Shown here: one piece after another, positions 1 to 11,329 of the stretch | Numbering within the stretch: position 1 is the stretch's first letter | How the letters are laid out: each line of letters begins with the position of its first letter | Source of the DNA: Isoetes taiwanensis | Taxonomy: Eukaryota; Streptophyta; Lycopodiopsida; Isoetales; Isoetaceae | Direction of reading: 5' to 3' | Length of the DNA: 64,000 bases | Assembly (NCBI GenBank): GCA_021234155.1 | Contig: JAJEKV010000032.1 | Location: forward strand, 7,224,736-7,288,735 | Notes under the pieces: generated by a model | What the model saw: only the letters and a program-made list of their open reading frames with translations | Databases searched by the model: none | Told to the model about the DNA's origin: nothing | Made by a program: the position numbers and the translations under genes

Positions 1-536
1 GATTGGAAACCATTTGGTCAAAGGCTTGCTTGGGATAAAACTTGACTGTTATTTTTTATAATCTATTGATAACAAGATTGCATATTAAATGGGAGTGTCG
101 CTTGGCACTCAGTTTGAAAAATTCCCTAAATAAACACATCATGCTAGTGACATTTTTGGGCTAAGATTGAGAATTTCAAGGGTTAATTTTTTCCTGCATT
201 TTGGCTACTCGAGTAAGTGCATGGTTTCTTTTTGTAAAAGAGCATAGTTGAGAAGGGGAAAATTTACAAATGATAGTACAATCTCTGTAAGCAAGACATC
301 AAAAACATCAATTTTGAGATGGTAATAATAATAATTTCATTTTTTTTTCAGTACATCAATGTTGGAAGTTAATTTATTGTTATAAGAAATAACATGTCAC
401 AAAGCAAGTCAAAGGTCGACATCATAGTCTTCCTCATTTTGCCTGCTTGTGGTTGGATTGTTCTGCACATTTGTTTGCTCCTGTTCAGATGACTTAACAA
501 GCTCTTTTTCAAATTTGTCTTCAGGAATGGTAGCTA
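1..536. repeat. Left copy of long direct repeat (partner 63467-64000)
   Basis: The first roughly 536 bases recur in the same orientation from 63467 to the window end with only scattered differences, for example at 95-115, 210, 361 and 524. Both copies run off the window, so the true repeat is longer. The copies contain the 3' part of the reading frame at 409-747. Large tandem duplication of about 63.5 kb and paired terminal repeats of a nested element are both possible. Confidence 0.9.
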
Positions 537-750
537 GAGCTACTTCTTTCAGCTCTGCAAAGGTAGCCTCATCCTCTGTAGAGCTTGTGAAAGGAGGTTG
601 TATCTCTGAAGATGTCATCTTGGCAAAATCAGGCGATGATTTGGCGCTTAACTCTTGATTTACGTTTGGTGAAATAGGTGAGGCGACCAATCTCATCTTA
701 ATGAAGTTCTGACTTCCTTGTCTATGTCCACAACCACACAATTGCACATG
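409..750 (-). CDS. 3'-terminal exon of an unknown acidic protein (partial)
   Basis: A 112-codon minus-strand frame opens directly after a TATAG that would serve as a splice acceptor. There is no ATG near the start, which fits an internal start of a last exon rather than a complete gene. The product is Ser/Thr/Glu-rich, has no hydrophobic segment, and ends with an acidic tail (NEEDYDVDL). The 3' part of the frame is kept in the duplicate copy at the right window edge. I do not recognise a family. The upstream exons would lie at 750-1700 but I could not identify any. Confidence 0.35.
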   Translation of the reverse strand, partial: HVQLCGCGHRQGSQNFIKMRLVASPISPNVNQELSAKSSPDFAKMTSSEIQPPFTSSTEDEATFAELKEVALATIPEDKFEKELVKSSEQEQTNVQNNPTTSRQNEEDYDVDL

Positions 751-1075
751 CTATAGTAGTATCGAGGCAGAAAGCATCAACACTTAATCTCCTTGGCGTG
801 AAAACATGTCAATGAGATGGTTAATTAACTTTTGAGGGGCTTTCAAATAGTGATATACAATCATCCCCTATGCACTTGGGTCTTGCGACGCAACACCATT
901 TGAAAACTCAAGATGTTAGAAGTCGGGCGGACATCAGACCTTAAAGTGCTCCATAGTTCTCTTCCCATCGAAGCTCCACTAAGCAACATGGAGATATTGA
1001 ATCTTTCTCAACAACAACTGGGGCCTCCACCATGTTAGTTTATGTTTTTTTGTACCTATAAGAAAACAAAGTCTA

Positions 1076-1559
1076 GTATTTTTATTTTGGTCGGCTAGAC
1101 TAGTCTTGTCACTAGAATATCATCTTGTGCAGGACTAGCTAGAAATATCCTCTTGCCGGTCAAGGCAAGCAAAATGGAGGACACATTATAGGCACAAGTT
1201 CTACACGTCAGGGATCATGGCCATTATAACTTGATAACCAACTCCCAAATATAAACATACTTGCGTAGGGTTTAAACCCCGACCAAGTGCACATTTATTT
1301 TGGCATTACTAGGCCTATACCAACTCACCACACATCCGTTGGGCAAAACTTTAGCCATACATGCACACTTTGTAGGCCGGATATCTCCCACCTTAGGAAG
1401 TCACGGAAATTTTTGTATTTTTTATTTTTGGTCCAGCTAGACTAGTCTTGTCACTAGAATATCATCTTGTATGGACTAGCTAGAAATATCCTACTGGCGG
1501 TCAAGGCAACCAAAGTGGAGGACACGTATAGGCACAAGTTCTACCACGTCGGGGATTCT
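1076..1559. repeat. Pair of ~147-bp direct repeats 342 bp apart
   Basis: Positions 1076-1222 and 1415-1559 share the same core (GACTAGTCTTGTCACTAGAA, then a GACTAGCTAGAAATATCCT block) with about ten differences. They look like a local tandem duplication. Otherwise 750-1736 shows no gene. Confidence 0.8.
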
Positions 1560-1736
1560 AGTAGAGGTATCATGTTATGTACTTTGATAGAATTACTAGA
1601 TGAACGACTATGGATTTTTGGCTTTGTGCTACTAATGAACAATTTATAAGCAGTGTTATTTTGTTCTTTAGGTGCTTATCACAGTATCTGACACGATTAC
1701 TTAGAGCTGCATAATCCTCAGCTTCTTAGATGAGCA

Positions 1737-3867
1737 ATGGAAGACCGACATAGGTCTAGAATCCTATGTAACTGCGCATTATGTCTTGCTGGGAATCATG
1801 AAGGTTGTTACATTAGCAGACAAAGATACAGATCTCATCAAAGCCGTCCATGGTGCAAAAGCGTAAGACTGTGTGTGATTAGAAAAAGGGGTAAAATTGT
1901 TTTGCACTTGTGCTATTTTGCGTTACAAAGTGCCCTATTTGGAGTGCCTTTTAGTCATTACGGTTATATGCATCATGTTGAGTGTCAAAATAAAGGGCGA
2001 GGCGAGTTCTTTAATTGAGTTGCAGGAGAAGAATGTGTCTCAAAAGGGTTTGGAAGGCATCAACATTGTGGTTGATGAAATAGCAAACCATATGCACTTA
2101 GATAATGAGCCGTTGGACCAACCAGAACCAATGCAGAATGAGGCACCCATGTCGAATGAAGCAAACAATTTATGCAATGATGGATATGATGAAATGCGGA
2201 TTGCAAGTTTAGATGATCAATTTCTAGCATGCCTGGTTGAAATTCAAAGCTGTTTGGACATGCACAGTGTCCCTGAAAAGCTTCAAAACGATTTGTTGAT
2301 TGCTTTTTCCAAAGCAAGGTTTGGTAGTGGTCTTGCATCCATAATTGCCGAGAAAACAATGTTGAAAAAGGAAAATGGTGGAATGGTGAATGGGTTTCGT
2401 GTTCCAACCAGCTTGAAATGCATGAAGCAAATGTATCAAGACATGGGGCTCCCTCGCCGCCAAAGGCATACAATATGCATACATGATGATGGCCAAGCAG
2501 TTTACAGATTCAAAGTTATTAATGATGGTGTTACATTGAGTTGCAGTTGCAAGAGAAAAATAAATGGTGTATTGGTGAGAACGTCAAGATGTCTTAAGCA
2601 TGAAACATACGGTTTGCGGAAGACCACGAAAAGGATGGAGTGACATTTTTATACAATCCGATCGGTTACATTACGAAATTAAGGTGCGAAGTAAGAGCAT
2701 AGGTTTACTGATGACATTGAGCATTGGCGTCAAGCGAGATACTTGGCTTGGGAAAGGACTTCACGAAAGTCCTGCGGCAATTCGAATGTTGGCATGCTAG
2801 GCGATGGAGGGAAATGCAATATTTTACGGGATCCAAGCACGAAATGGGAGCGCCAATTATTTGCAAGCATTGCCAAACAATTCTGCAGACATGGCCATTG
2901 GGAAGCCGGCCAGAATGCATCATATATGCAGGGTTTGATTCATCAACCAATCATTACATTGTAACATGCCCCAATGTCTTAGGGAAGATTCATATGCAAG
3001 GCACGAGTGCTTTGGAGATCAAGGAATTTAGCCCTTTTCTTTGCATTGGGATGGGTTTTGATCAACAACCGAACGCGGTGAGAAGTAGTGGTGTCGTTAA
3101 GCCTTGTGGCATTAAATGGAGGAAAAGGTCAAGATTCCAAAGCGAAAGAACTAACATTTCCAGTTCTGTTTATTCCTAAAGAGGAGATCAATTCTGGCAC
3201 TAACAGTCTCGATCCCTTTTCTTGAGCCTTTGATTCAAGAGTTAAGAAACCTTTATGTAAAAGGACTGAAGGTGAACTCGCACTTGATGCTAATGTTATT
3301 CATCCGGGGTTGCCATAAGTTTTTCATCAAAGGTGTATTCTATATGCCATTCAATGAGACCATCACGCACAATGTGAAGTTTTGAAATTGTCTTCTAGTA
3401 GCGCCTATGTCCTCATTAAACCATAATAGAATATCATTCTAATTCTTGCTTCTTTGTTGTGGGCCGGTGGGAAAGTCCGTGTAGGCGATGTGATATTGTA
3501 TTGTCAATTTCTTCAGACAACTCATATTACTACAATGACTTGTTGAAGCGAACACGTATTCCAGATAAGAAGAAAACAATGGAACATGTGTTTAATGGTA
3601 TTGAACAGTTGAAAGATGGTATTCCAAATGCATTAAATGTCTGGTGTTCGTGGGCCTAGTATGTTCTTGAGTTTGTATCAACTATATGGATTTGATCTGC
3701 TCCATCATTCGGTAGTGGACCTCATGCATACAATGGTTTTTAAACACGTGTTACAAATGCAACAAGAGAATGTTTGAGCAAGTTAAACAAGCAGGTAATG
3801 AGAGGACTGCTATGGAGAGATTACAAAATGTAATAACGGCAAGAACTCGCCGTATGAAAGATGGCAG
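1737..3867 (+). pseudogene. Tnp2/CACTA-superfamily transposase, decayed N-terminal and DDE part
   Basis: Fragments in shifting frames follow the layout of Tnp2-type transposases. At 1737-1870 there is a Cys/His-rich start (CNCALCLAGNHEGCY, then a YRSHQ motif). At 1990-2640 there is a 200-residue stretch with VPTSLKCMKQMYQDMGL and a later CSC motif. At 2780-3100 there is a Cys-rich segment. At 3630-3760, after frame changes, GVRGPSMFLSLYQLYGFDLL is followed by VVDLMHTMV, which matches the conserved catalytic-Asp region of this superfamily (family pattern VVDYMHxVLLG). Several stops and frameshifts separate these blocks. It is continuous with the open C-terminal part at 3868-5343. Confidence 0.6.
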
Positions 3868-5343
3868 GTGTCCACGAGACCCATTCAAGCGGTTTGGCTT
3901 TTCAAAGCACAAGAACAATGGGTTTTGCCCGGTGGTATCTTTGATTATGTGCTCATGGGCTTGGTAAGTGAAGATGATTTTAGTATATCACAAATTGTGA
4001 CAGATTTGATTTCGGATATTTTTTATTATGCCCGCACAAATGGACGGACATTAGAAATAAAGGACGTTGCAAAGAAATTGTTGCAGGCTTGGCGCATTCG
4101 TTGGAATGAGCTTTGTGGTCCTAACACCTCTCCATTGGAGCACATGGCAGGAGAATGCCATATTTTGGATGATGTAGACATCATTGGCCCTCCAGATGCG
4201 ACTTGGTGTTATTTTTTTGAGAGCACCTTTGCAAAGCTGTTACAGATGCCAACAAACAAGAAAGACATGGAAGTAACATATGCTCGTGTAGAGGCCCGTC
4301 TTTTGTATTCCAAAATTTATCGTATGAAATCTCTAGACAGGGATGGGTTGCTACCTCATGAACGTGGTGAATTATATTTGCGGTCAGCTTTGGTAGGTAT
4401 TGAAGATGGTAAGTCATTTGCATCTATGTCTAAATCTGTCTCAAATGGAGGCATTATCCGTGCAAGTTCTCAAAACATGGCCATTGAGCTGTGGTCAACA
4501 TACAAAAGACATAATTTAGAGGTTTGGAAAAACATTATTTCCAACAAAGGCATACTTATTGGTTGTGGAAAGGCAAGGGAATGCACAAGAGAAGAGGAAA
4601 CTTACCTTCAAAAGGCATATGGTCTCAGTGGTCTATCTCAGTCCATTGTAACACAATATAAGGGAATCTTGCTTGTGGGATCAATATTTACAGAAGGGGA
4701 TGCCATGGTAGTTCAGAATGAGGATATTTGTGATGGACAATGGTATGGTAAGCTCAGGTATATTTTTTCCCATAAAGAAGGATCTGAAACAAGTGTATAT
4801 TTTGCAGCAGATTATTATAGATATCAGGTGCTAAATGCTAGTATCAATCTTGATGAGGCAACTGGAATGCCCATTTTGGCGGAAGGAATGGAGCCTTTTG
4901 ATTATGAGTCAATCTTGCCAGTACGCTATATACTTCGAGAAATATGCATTCTGCCCATGAGGACAGCTGGGGATACAAGAAGTATTGCACTTGAGACAAA
5001 AACTGTGACTTTGCCAAATAGGCTACTTCAATTGCATAAGCCTGGAACTATTCCTATTTGGCCCTTGGAGGAGGATGTTGTTGCTGTTCAAGCTATCAAG
5101 CATGGATCTGCACCCCATTTGGCCTCATCTGATGGTTGCTGGTATGCTCTTGTTGATGCAGTGAATGAAAAAGACAAAAAAGTGAAGATTACATGGTTGG
5201 ATTTAACAAACAAGAGAGGAGCACGATGTTTGGTACCATCTTACGAGGAGAAGAGGTGGCAGTCTTGGGATTGTCTTCTAAAGGTGTTGACTGTTAGAAA
5301 AAGTGGCATTGGACGACGTGCTTTTTACTATCTATTGGATTGA
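3868..5343 (+). CDS. Tnp2/KDZ-like transposase, C-terminal half
   Basis: The longest open frame in the window, 491 codons. Residues 20-45 (EQWVLPGGIFDYVLMGL) match the segment that follows the catalytic core in Tnp2/KDZ transposases. Residues 85-150 carry the characteristic HILDDVDIIGPPDATWCYFF then MPTNKKDMEVTYARVEARL, equivalent to the family pattern GPPxxWWxFxFE...TNxxxxExTxxR. The C-terminal 220 residues hold a DGQWYGKLRYIF...YRYQVL segment like the C-terminal beta-rich domain of plant Tnp2 proteins. The true start is upstream, because the catalytic Asp region lies out of frame before 3868; the Met at 3868 is only the first in frame. The long intact frame next to a broken N-terminus suggests recent decay or consensus error. 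Confidence 0.65.
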   Translation: MSTRPIQAVWLFKAQEQWVLPGGIFDYVLMGLVSEDDFSISQIVTDLISDIFYYARTNGRTLEIKDVAKKLLQAWRIRWNELCGPNTSPLEHMAGECHILDDVDIIGPPDATWCYFFESTFAKLLQMPTNKKDMEVTYARVEARLLYSKIYRMKSLDRDGLLPHERGELYLRSALVGIEDGKSFASMSKSVSNGGIIRASSQNMAIELWSTYKRHNLEVWKNIISNKGILIGCGKARECTREEETYLQKAYGLSGLSQSIVTQYKGILLVGSIFTEGDAMVVQNEDICDGQWYGKLRYIFSHKEGSETSVYFAADYYRYQVLNASINLDEATGMPILAEGMEPFDYESILPVRYILREICILPMRTAGDTRSIALETKTVTLPNRLLQLHKPGTIPIWPLEEDVVAVQAIKHGSAPHLASSDGCWYALVDAVNEKDKKVKITWLDLTNKRGARCLVPSYEEKRWQSWDCLLKVLTVRKSGIGRRAFYYLLD

Positions 5344-6575
5344 GAAAATGCTTTGGCTTAGTTGCGGGTTTCGCATCAGCTACAGGTGTTAGAAGCTGCT
5401 CCTTTATTGTCAATGAACGCCATTTTTAGGTATTTTACTTGTAATTTCAATAATATCATTTCTGCAGCAGTGACAGAATGTGAAGAGAAAATGTACTTTC
5501 ATATCCTTGCATGTATTTTCTGAAGGCTCTCTATGCCAATCAGGAAAGCTGAGATCAGCTAACGTAGTCCAAAAATATAATTCCTGGCGAAGCTAGCAAC
5601 TTGGAGACGTAAAAGCGCGGATCATTCACAAGCAGATCGTTGTGTGTATATTTGATTTGAATTGTAGTATTGAATATTTTTCAGCGAAGGCGCAATCGCA
5701 ATCTTTCTTTATGTAATGTTGTTGGAGGAGATGGCATGTTTAATGAAGCGCTGCCGGCACATTAATCTACCTTCTATTTCAGAGCCAAACATATTGGTAC
5801 CATTATAAGAGTCCTGTGAATTAGTCATAATAGATATCTTGTCAAACGAAATGCAACATGTAATGTTAGAATTATTGCATAAATGATATTTATATGTTGT
5901 GAGCTCAGATACAGAAGAGAAATAAATTATGGTGAAGTTCTGCCTAGGCAGTATACAGGGAATGTGACAAGTGAAAGTGCAGTATAGATTGTTGGAGCAG
6001 AATGCAAAACTAGATTGTTGAAGAAGAATGCAAACAACTCATTAGTTGTGAACAACTTAATAGTGCTATGATGACAATGAGTTATGCACTTACATTTGTA
6101 AATATAAAAGTGGCATATGTGGTTTCTTAACTATGAAACCATTGAAAATATTATTTTTAGAAACACTGCATATATAAGCTAGTCGGCCAGGTATTTTGGA
6201 GCCTTTTTCGATTTGAAAAGGCTCGGTAGGCTTCGACAAGCCTGGAAAGCTGAGAGATCGGTCCGGCTAAGGGGCCGGAACCGGCCTTATAATAAAACCT
6301 AAGATGTATAGATAGGTACAGAGGTTTCGGAAGCAGAATTGGATTGGAATTTTTGAATAAAGGTTTGCCCGAAGGTTTTACTTGACATTTGAAGTATATT
6401 GTTTAAACAATAGAACAATGCTTAGTTATTTCATTCATATGATTCTTATTGCAAAATGTGTGTAATATTATAAGCATTGAAATTTGTTGAAGCCAAGTTG
6501 CTTTGTCTAGTAAAGGTTAGCATTTGGTCAAGATGCTTAGCATTTGAATAGGAAATTGTTCTGGTGATATTGAAT
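5344..6575. other. No gene seen; AT-rich flank of the Tnp2 relic
   Basis: I find no convincing coding frame, RNA gene or terminal repeat here. A GC-richer patch at 6180-6300 has short inverted motifs around CCGGCC. At 6553-6595 a short phrase (TTGTTCTGGTGAYATTG) is duplicated at the start of the next repeat. Confidence 0.5.
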
Positions 6576-7414
6576 TGTTCTGGTGACATTGTAATTGAAT
6601 TAATATCTTACATGTAATCGGTGGGTCCATAAGCTTACATATTAATCAAGGCTATAATGCTAACAACCATGGTGTTGCAAAATGAAAAGGTTGATAGGCA
6701 CGAAACAACATTAAAATATTACTGTCAAACCTCCTTAATTTTGTTAACAATGATGGCAAAGGCAATAGGCACATAGAACAACTTTAAAATGCTACTGTCA
6801 AGTGTTCTTAATGCAAATTTTGGCAAAGATGAAAGCCTATGCACTAGAAGGAGGGAAGAATGTTTTTCGGTTGCCTGATTTAGGTTACTCTTTTATTCTA
6901 TTCTATTCACCTGTTTTCATTTTTGCCCCTCAGCGTACATATGTTGCTGGGTAAAATAAATCAATCTAACACCACACTCAATGGTAAAATAGCTAAATGT
7001 TAAGGTAATTAGCACTCAGTCCTCCACATCGGTTTCTTAAAAAATTTTCGCCCAGATTGTGTGAGAGGGAATATGCTGTTTAATATGCCTAGACTCGAAG
7101 GCCATAAATGTGTTATGGCATAACTAAGTGGATCACTCAGTGAAGTACAAGTATTTCATAACAACAACATGATGGTCTTGTTGAAAAAGGCAAATTTGGT
7201 TTGAATTATTTTCACACATAGAAACTATTTATGGCTTTCTTCCCCTCCAGAGCAAAATGTATATCATTATCTCAAACCTTTTTAATGACAGACTGAACGT
7301 CAAACATTATTGAGCACCTATGTATTGTTATCGTTGAATCAATGGTTCATGGTCAGACACAACTAGACCTAAATGCATTTTTACTATTGAACCAATGGTT
7401 GATATTCACACACA
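6576..7414. repeat. Tail of a tandem segmental unit (partner 10355-11185)
   Basis: This stretch is nearly identical to 10355-11185, which is the 3' flank of the LRR pseudogene. Shared landmarks are the TACATGTAATCGGTGGGTCC block and a phrase ending GATATTCACACACA at 7401-7414 and 11172-11185. Directly after it, at 7415, the copia/LRR unit begins. It is therefore the tail of a preceding unit whose body has been lost, and the offset between copies is about 3.77 kb. A short frame at 7342-7524 crosses the junction and is not a gene. Confidence 0.85.
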
Positions 7415-7795
7415 TTTTGGGAAGAAGCTATTCTTATTGCATGTTACATTCAAAACAAAGCCCCAACAATGACATTCAAAGGACAAACACCAGAAGAAGC
7501 TTGGAGTGGCATCAAACCAGATGATGGAAACGTGAAAGTATTTGGGTATACTACTTTTGTTTTTGTTCCCAAAGAGATTCGATAGAGTAAACTGGCAGGC
7601 AAGTCACGTAGAGACCATCATTTATTTAAATTGGGATTACGTCTGTTTGAAAAGCACACCACTTTTGCAAACCTCTTTTTGAATATAGTGTTGTGGTGTT
7701 TGATATGCTGCCATGCAAGAATACAAATTTTTAATATATTTGTAAGTGTTTTAAATATTACTTTGATTATTGGGAGGGAAGAGATGTTTGATTAG
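7415..7795 (+). pseudogene. Ty1/copia integrase fragment, copy 1
   Basis: In broken frame this encodes FWEEAILIACYIQNK, then TFKGQTPEEAWSGIKP, then VFGYTTFVFVPKEI. This is the end of the copia integrase core (family pattern FWxEAxxTAxYIxNR...TPEExWxGxKP...RxFGCxAYxHVP). Only this distal part is present. It is the start of a segment shared with 21609 onward; the upstream integrase sequence present in the other copy is missing here. Confidence 0.8.
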
Positions 7796-7854
7796 CATTT
7801 ATAGACAAAGATACATTAATATATACAAAATATTATATTGACTTGATATAAGGA

Positions 7855-8049
7855 TTATATCATGAAAGGACGAATCCTTTTTTTTTTCAAATAAGAATGA
7901 AGATAAGGATCCATGTCCTTAGTCTTATCCAGTTCTGGATGCACTTTGACTACATCTACTACTGTTATACTAGCAGCCAATCCAATCATGATTAGCATGA
8001 ATAGTACTAGAAACTCATCCCTTGAGTAATCGGGTATTGGTGGATTCAA
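7855..8049 (-). pseudogene. Unknown short frame conserved between the two segment copies
   Basis: A 64-codon minus-strand frame with a hydrophobic stretch (FLVLFMLIMIGLAASITVV) and a charged C-terminus. The second copy at 22066-22254 keeps the same frame and most residues, with conservative changes (PELDKTKD to PKLDRTED). The family is unknown. It may be an exon of a gene carried by the segment, or coincidence in a repeat. Another minus frame at 8193-8519 is not kept in the second copy and is left out. Confidence 0.25.
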
Positions 8050-8505
8050 AGCCTGAACTTGATTATTAGCGCACTTACGGGCATCATCATCTACTATTAT
8101 GATGTCATCTTTCTTCTAAATGCCAAGCTGATGCATCATAGTACCATATATTTAATGAAGGCTAGTTTTCCATCCACCACTTTGAAAGCCCTTTAACTTC
8201 TTCGAATATGTCTCAAGTTTGTACATATATATACTAATGGGGGGTGTAGAAATAGTGAATAAGATTCATGTTCTAATGAAGCTAATAGTTGCAACTGATA
8301 AATGTAATAGAAAGAGTGGGCGTTAATTAGATTCGTTGTATTCACTACACATACCATAACTGTGAAGGACACCCACGAGTTGGGGACCTTATTCGTTGCA
8401 TTTGCTTTTGTTCTTCTTGATTCAAGATTGTTTTTAGTAATACATACAAAGATCCTCACACGTAGATGAGAACTATATAGTAGGAGATTACTCGTAGCAA
8501 GCCAA

Positions 8506-8769
8506 TTAGACATCTTCATACCGAGCCGCCTCCTTCATTAAAGACTTGGCCCAAAGCATTTGAATTGATCTCAAGCGCCCAAGTAATTTACCTTTTGAAT
8601 CCTTTCCCTTCCTCAAGGTCTTGAAAATCGTAATAATAGCATAATCATCTTCTATCCCGGAGGTTCTCAAAAAATAAGATGAAATAAGTCCTGCATCATC
8701 ACATGAATGCGCAATGTACAGACGTCTGTTTCTCAAATGATCTATTACTATTACCCCCGCGGCCCCCAA
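8506..8769 (-). pseudogene. Unknown 87-codon frame, possible gene remnant
   Basis: A minus-strand frame with mixed globular composition (GVIVIDHLRNRRLYIAHSCD near the N-terminus, a Lys/Arg-rich middle, a C-terminal helix). The equivalent region of the second copy (about 22730-22990) is broken by a CCCCCC insertion and other indels, so it is not under obvious constraint. No family recognised. Confidence 0.2.
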
Positions 8770-9469
8770 TGTATACTACTTTGACCCCGAAAGACTCGCA
8801 TATTCCAATGACTTAGTATAGCGCTCCCTTAGGTCCCTATGTCCTAACCACTACCCTTTTACAAATATACTAACTTGATAATTAATATGGCCTCATGGGT
8901 GGTGAATAGAATATAACGTGACTATGATAGAGCCACTTATACGTATACATATGAGGGATAAATGCCACAATTTTCCATCCATTACGTTGACAAAAGCTTT
9001 TTACGGATTTTTTTTATAGAATCCAACAGATATTGATATATCTTAACAGAATAGATATTCCCATCAAACAGATATTAATATATCTTAATCCTATAGAAAT
9101 TCCTTATGTGAGTATAAATAAGCTAGGGTTTCTCGTGAACGTCATATCATCAACAACAATAGATATTTTCTTTGTGATTGTATATAAACTGCGGCTTCTC
9201 GTGGACGTTATATTTTAGTGAAAATTCAATTCAACATTATTCCCATCGAAAAGATATTCATATATCTTAATGCAACAATATTCACATGGAACAAATATTC
9301 ATATATCTTAATCCAACGGGAAATTTTCGTTGTGACTGTTCTTAGTTGTTCTTAATTTGTATTATTGGAATTGTTCCCGTCCAGCTAAAAAGCATATTTT
9401 TGAGGACAAGCATCGTGCTCCACTTCCAGGTTATTCACTAAACAACAACATGATCTAATTCCTGAACAA

Positions 9470-10396
9470 TATAGATGACAGAGGAATTGAAGAGCTGATT
9501 ACTAACGCCCTACTCAATAATCGCATCTTAATCTATTTGGATCTAAAAAGCAACAGCATAACGGATAGGGGATGCAACAGTCTTAGCCAAGCGATCAGAA
9601 GCCCCGACTGTGGTTTGCTCTATCTGGGTTTATACGGGAATAACATTAGAGAGCGAGGAAGAAGGCATTTTTGTGAAGCTATAAACAGCGGGCATACCAG
9701 GCTCAAGGGCCTTAATTTAGGGGCATCCAAGGGAATTCCTTTCTCGGGTTTAGCTGGATCGTTAGAGGCTCAAAAGCTTGCACGCTTAGCACCAGGCTCA
9801 TTATAGATGATGATGTTGGCCCCCGATCCTCCAAAACAAAAATCTCTTCTAGACCTTCCCAGATTATTGTGCAGCATTACGCGGCTGGAGCTTGGGAGTA
9901 GTCTGCTAGCAGAAGACTCTCTGTATATCTTGTCAGACGTTATCACCAATCCATCTTGCCACATCAAACATTCGATATGGAAAACAATAGGTTTTCTAAG
10001 GATGCATTTTGCAGCCTCGTAACCGCCCTCGGTAGTGAGAATTCTAAGGTGGAATGTGTTATATTATCAAAGGTTTTGGTTATTGGTGAGGATTCAATTC
10101 AAAGGATTGGTGATGAGGAGATTCGGTTTCTCGTCGAACATTCTCTAAAGAATGAGAAGTGTAAGATCAATACTTTGGCACTGTGCAATAACCTGTTTAC
10201 TGATGATGGATTAGATGCCCTAAGAGAAGCTATTGAGCACCCTTGCAAACTTGTAGGCCTTGATATTAGGCACAACCGCTACACACAAGAGGGCCTCCAT
10301 AACTTCAGAACCAGCCTTCATGCCAGTGAAACTGTTCTTCAAGATGTTCTACAATGTTCTGGTGACATTGTAATTGAATTAATATCTTACATGTAA
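9470..10396 (+). pseudogene. LRR (ribonuclease-inhibitor-type) pseudogene, copy 1
   Basis: Three overlapping frames (9537-9806, 9807-10022, 9956-10396) together give the C-terminal two thirds of the LRR protein better preserved at 37599-39216. Repeats such as LIYLDLKSNSITDRGCNSLSQA and TLALCNNLFTDDGLDALREA have the 28-29-residue spacing of RI-type repeats (LxLxxNxhxDxGhxxLxxAl). The N-terminal part is absent: at 9467 the upstream segment (ending CCTGAAC) jumps directly into the mid-gene sequence, a deletion of roughly 1.1 kb relative to the other copy. At least two frameshifts (near 9800 and 10000) and loss of the downstream exons make it non-functional. Confidence 0.8.
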
Positions 10397-11185
10397 TCGG
10401 TGGGTCCATAAGCTTACATATTAATCAAGGCTATAATGCTAACAACCATGGTGTTGCAAAATGAAAAGGTTGATAGGCACGAAACAACATTAAAATATTA
10501 CTGTCAAACCTCCTTAATTTTGTTAACAATGATGGCAAAGGCAATAGGCACATAGAACAACTTTAAAATGCTACTGTCAAGTGTTCTTAATGCAAATTTT
10601 GGCAAAGATGAAAGCCTATGCACTAGAAGGAGGGAAGAATGTTTTTCGGTTGCCTGATTTAGGTTACTCTTTTATTCACCTGTTTTCATTTTTGCCCCTC
10701 AGCGTACATATGTTGCTGGGTAAAATAAATCAATCTAACACCACACGCAATGGTAAAATAGCTAAATGTTAAGGTAATTAGCACTCAGTCCTCCACATCA
10801 GTTTCTTAAAAAAATTTCTGGCCCAGATTGTGTGAGAGGGAATATGCTGTTTAATATGCCTAGACTCGAAGGCCATAAATGTGTTATGGCATAACTAAGT
10901 GGATCACTCAGTGAAGTACAAGTATTTCATAACAACAACATGATGGTCTTGTTGAAAAAGGCAAATTTGGTTTGAATTATTTTCACACATAGAAACTATT
11001 TATGGCTTTCTTCCCCTCCAGAGCAAAATGTATATCATTATCTCAAACCTTTTTAATGACAGACTGAACGTCAAACATTATTGAGCACCTATGTATTGTT
11101 ATCGTTGAATCAATGGTTCATGGTCAGACACAACTAGACCTAAATGCATTTTTACTATTGAACCAGTGGTTGATATTCACACACA
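10355..11185. repeat. 3' flank of LRR pseudogene, second copy of the tandem tail
   Basis: Matches 6576-7414. It replaces the C-terminal exons found in the 37.6-kb LRR gene, so the first LRR copy ends in unrelated sequence after its QDVLQ codons. A short frame at 10581-10772 lies inside the repeat and is not a gene. Confidence 0.85.
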
Positions 11186-11329
11186 CTGCTCACTTAGGTG
11201 ATGATTATTAGCAATGAATTCAACTACAACAAATGACGATGTGAACAACATGTTGATTCATAACTCTCTTCCCTCAACATCCTTGATATTAGTATGTAGG
11301 GAATGAATGGTTTACTTAATACCTCCGAA

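Noticed and set aside
2060-2496. Minus-strand frames of 90-137 codons
   Set aside because: Antisense shadows of the Tnp2-like coding region; composition is typical of reverse reading.
6180-6300. tRNA or structured RNA in the GC-rich patch
   Set aside because: Short inverted motifs only; no cloverleaf or conserved T-loop.
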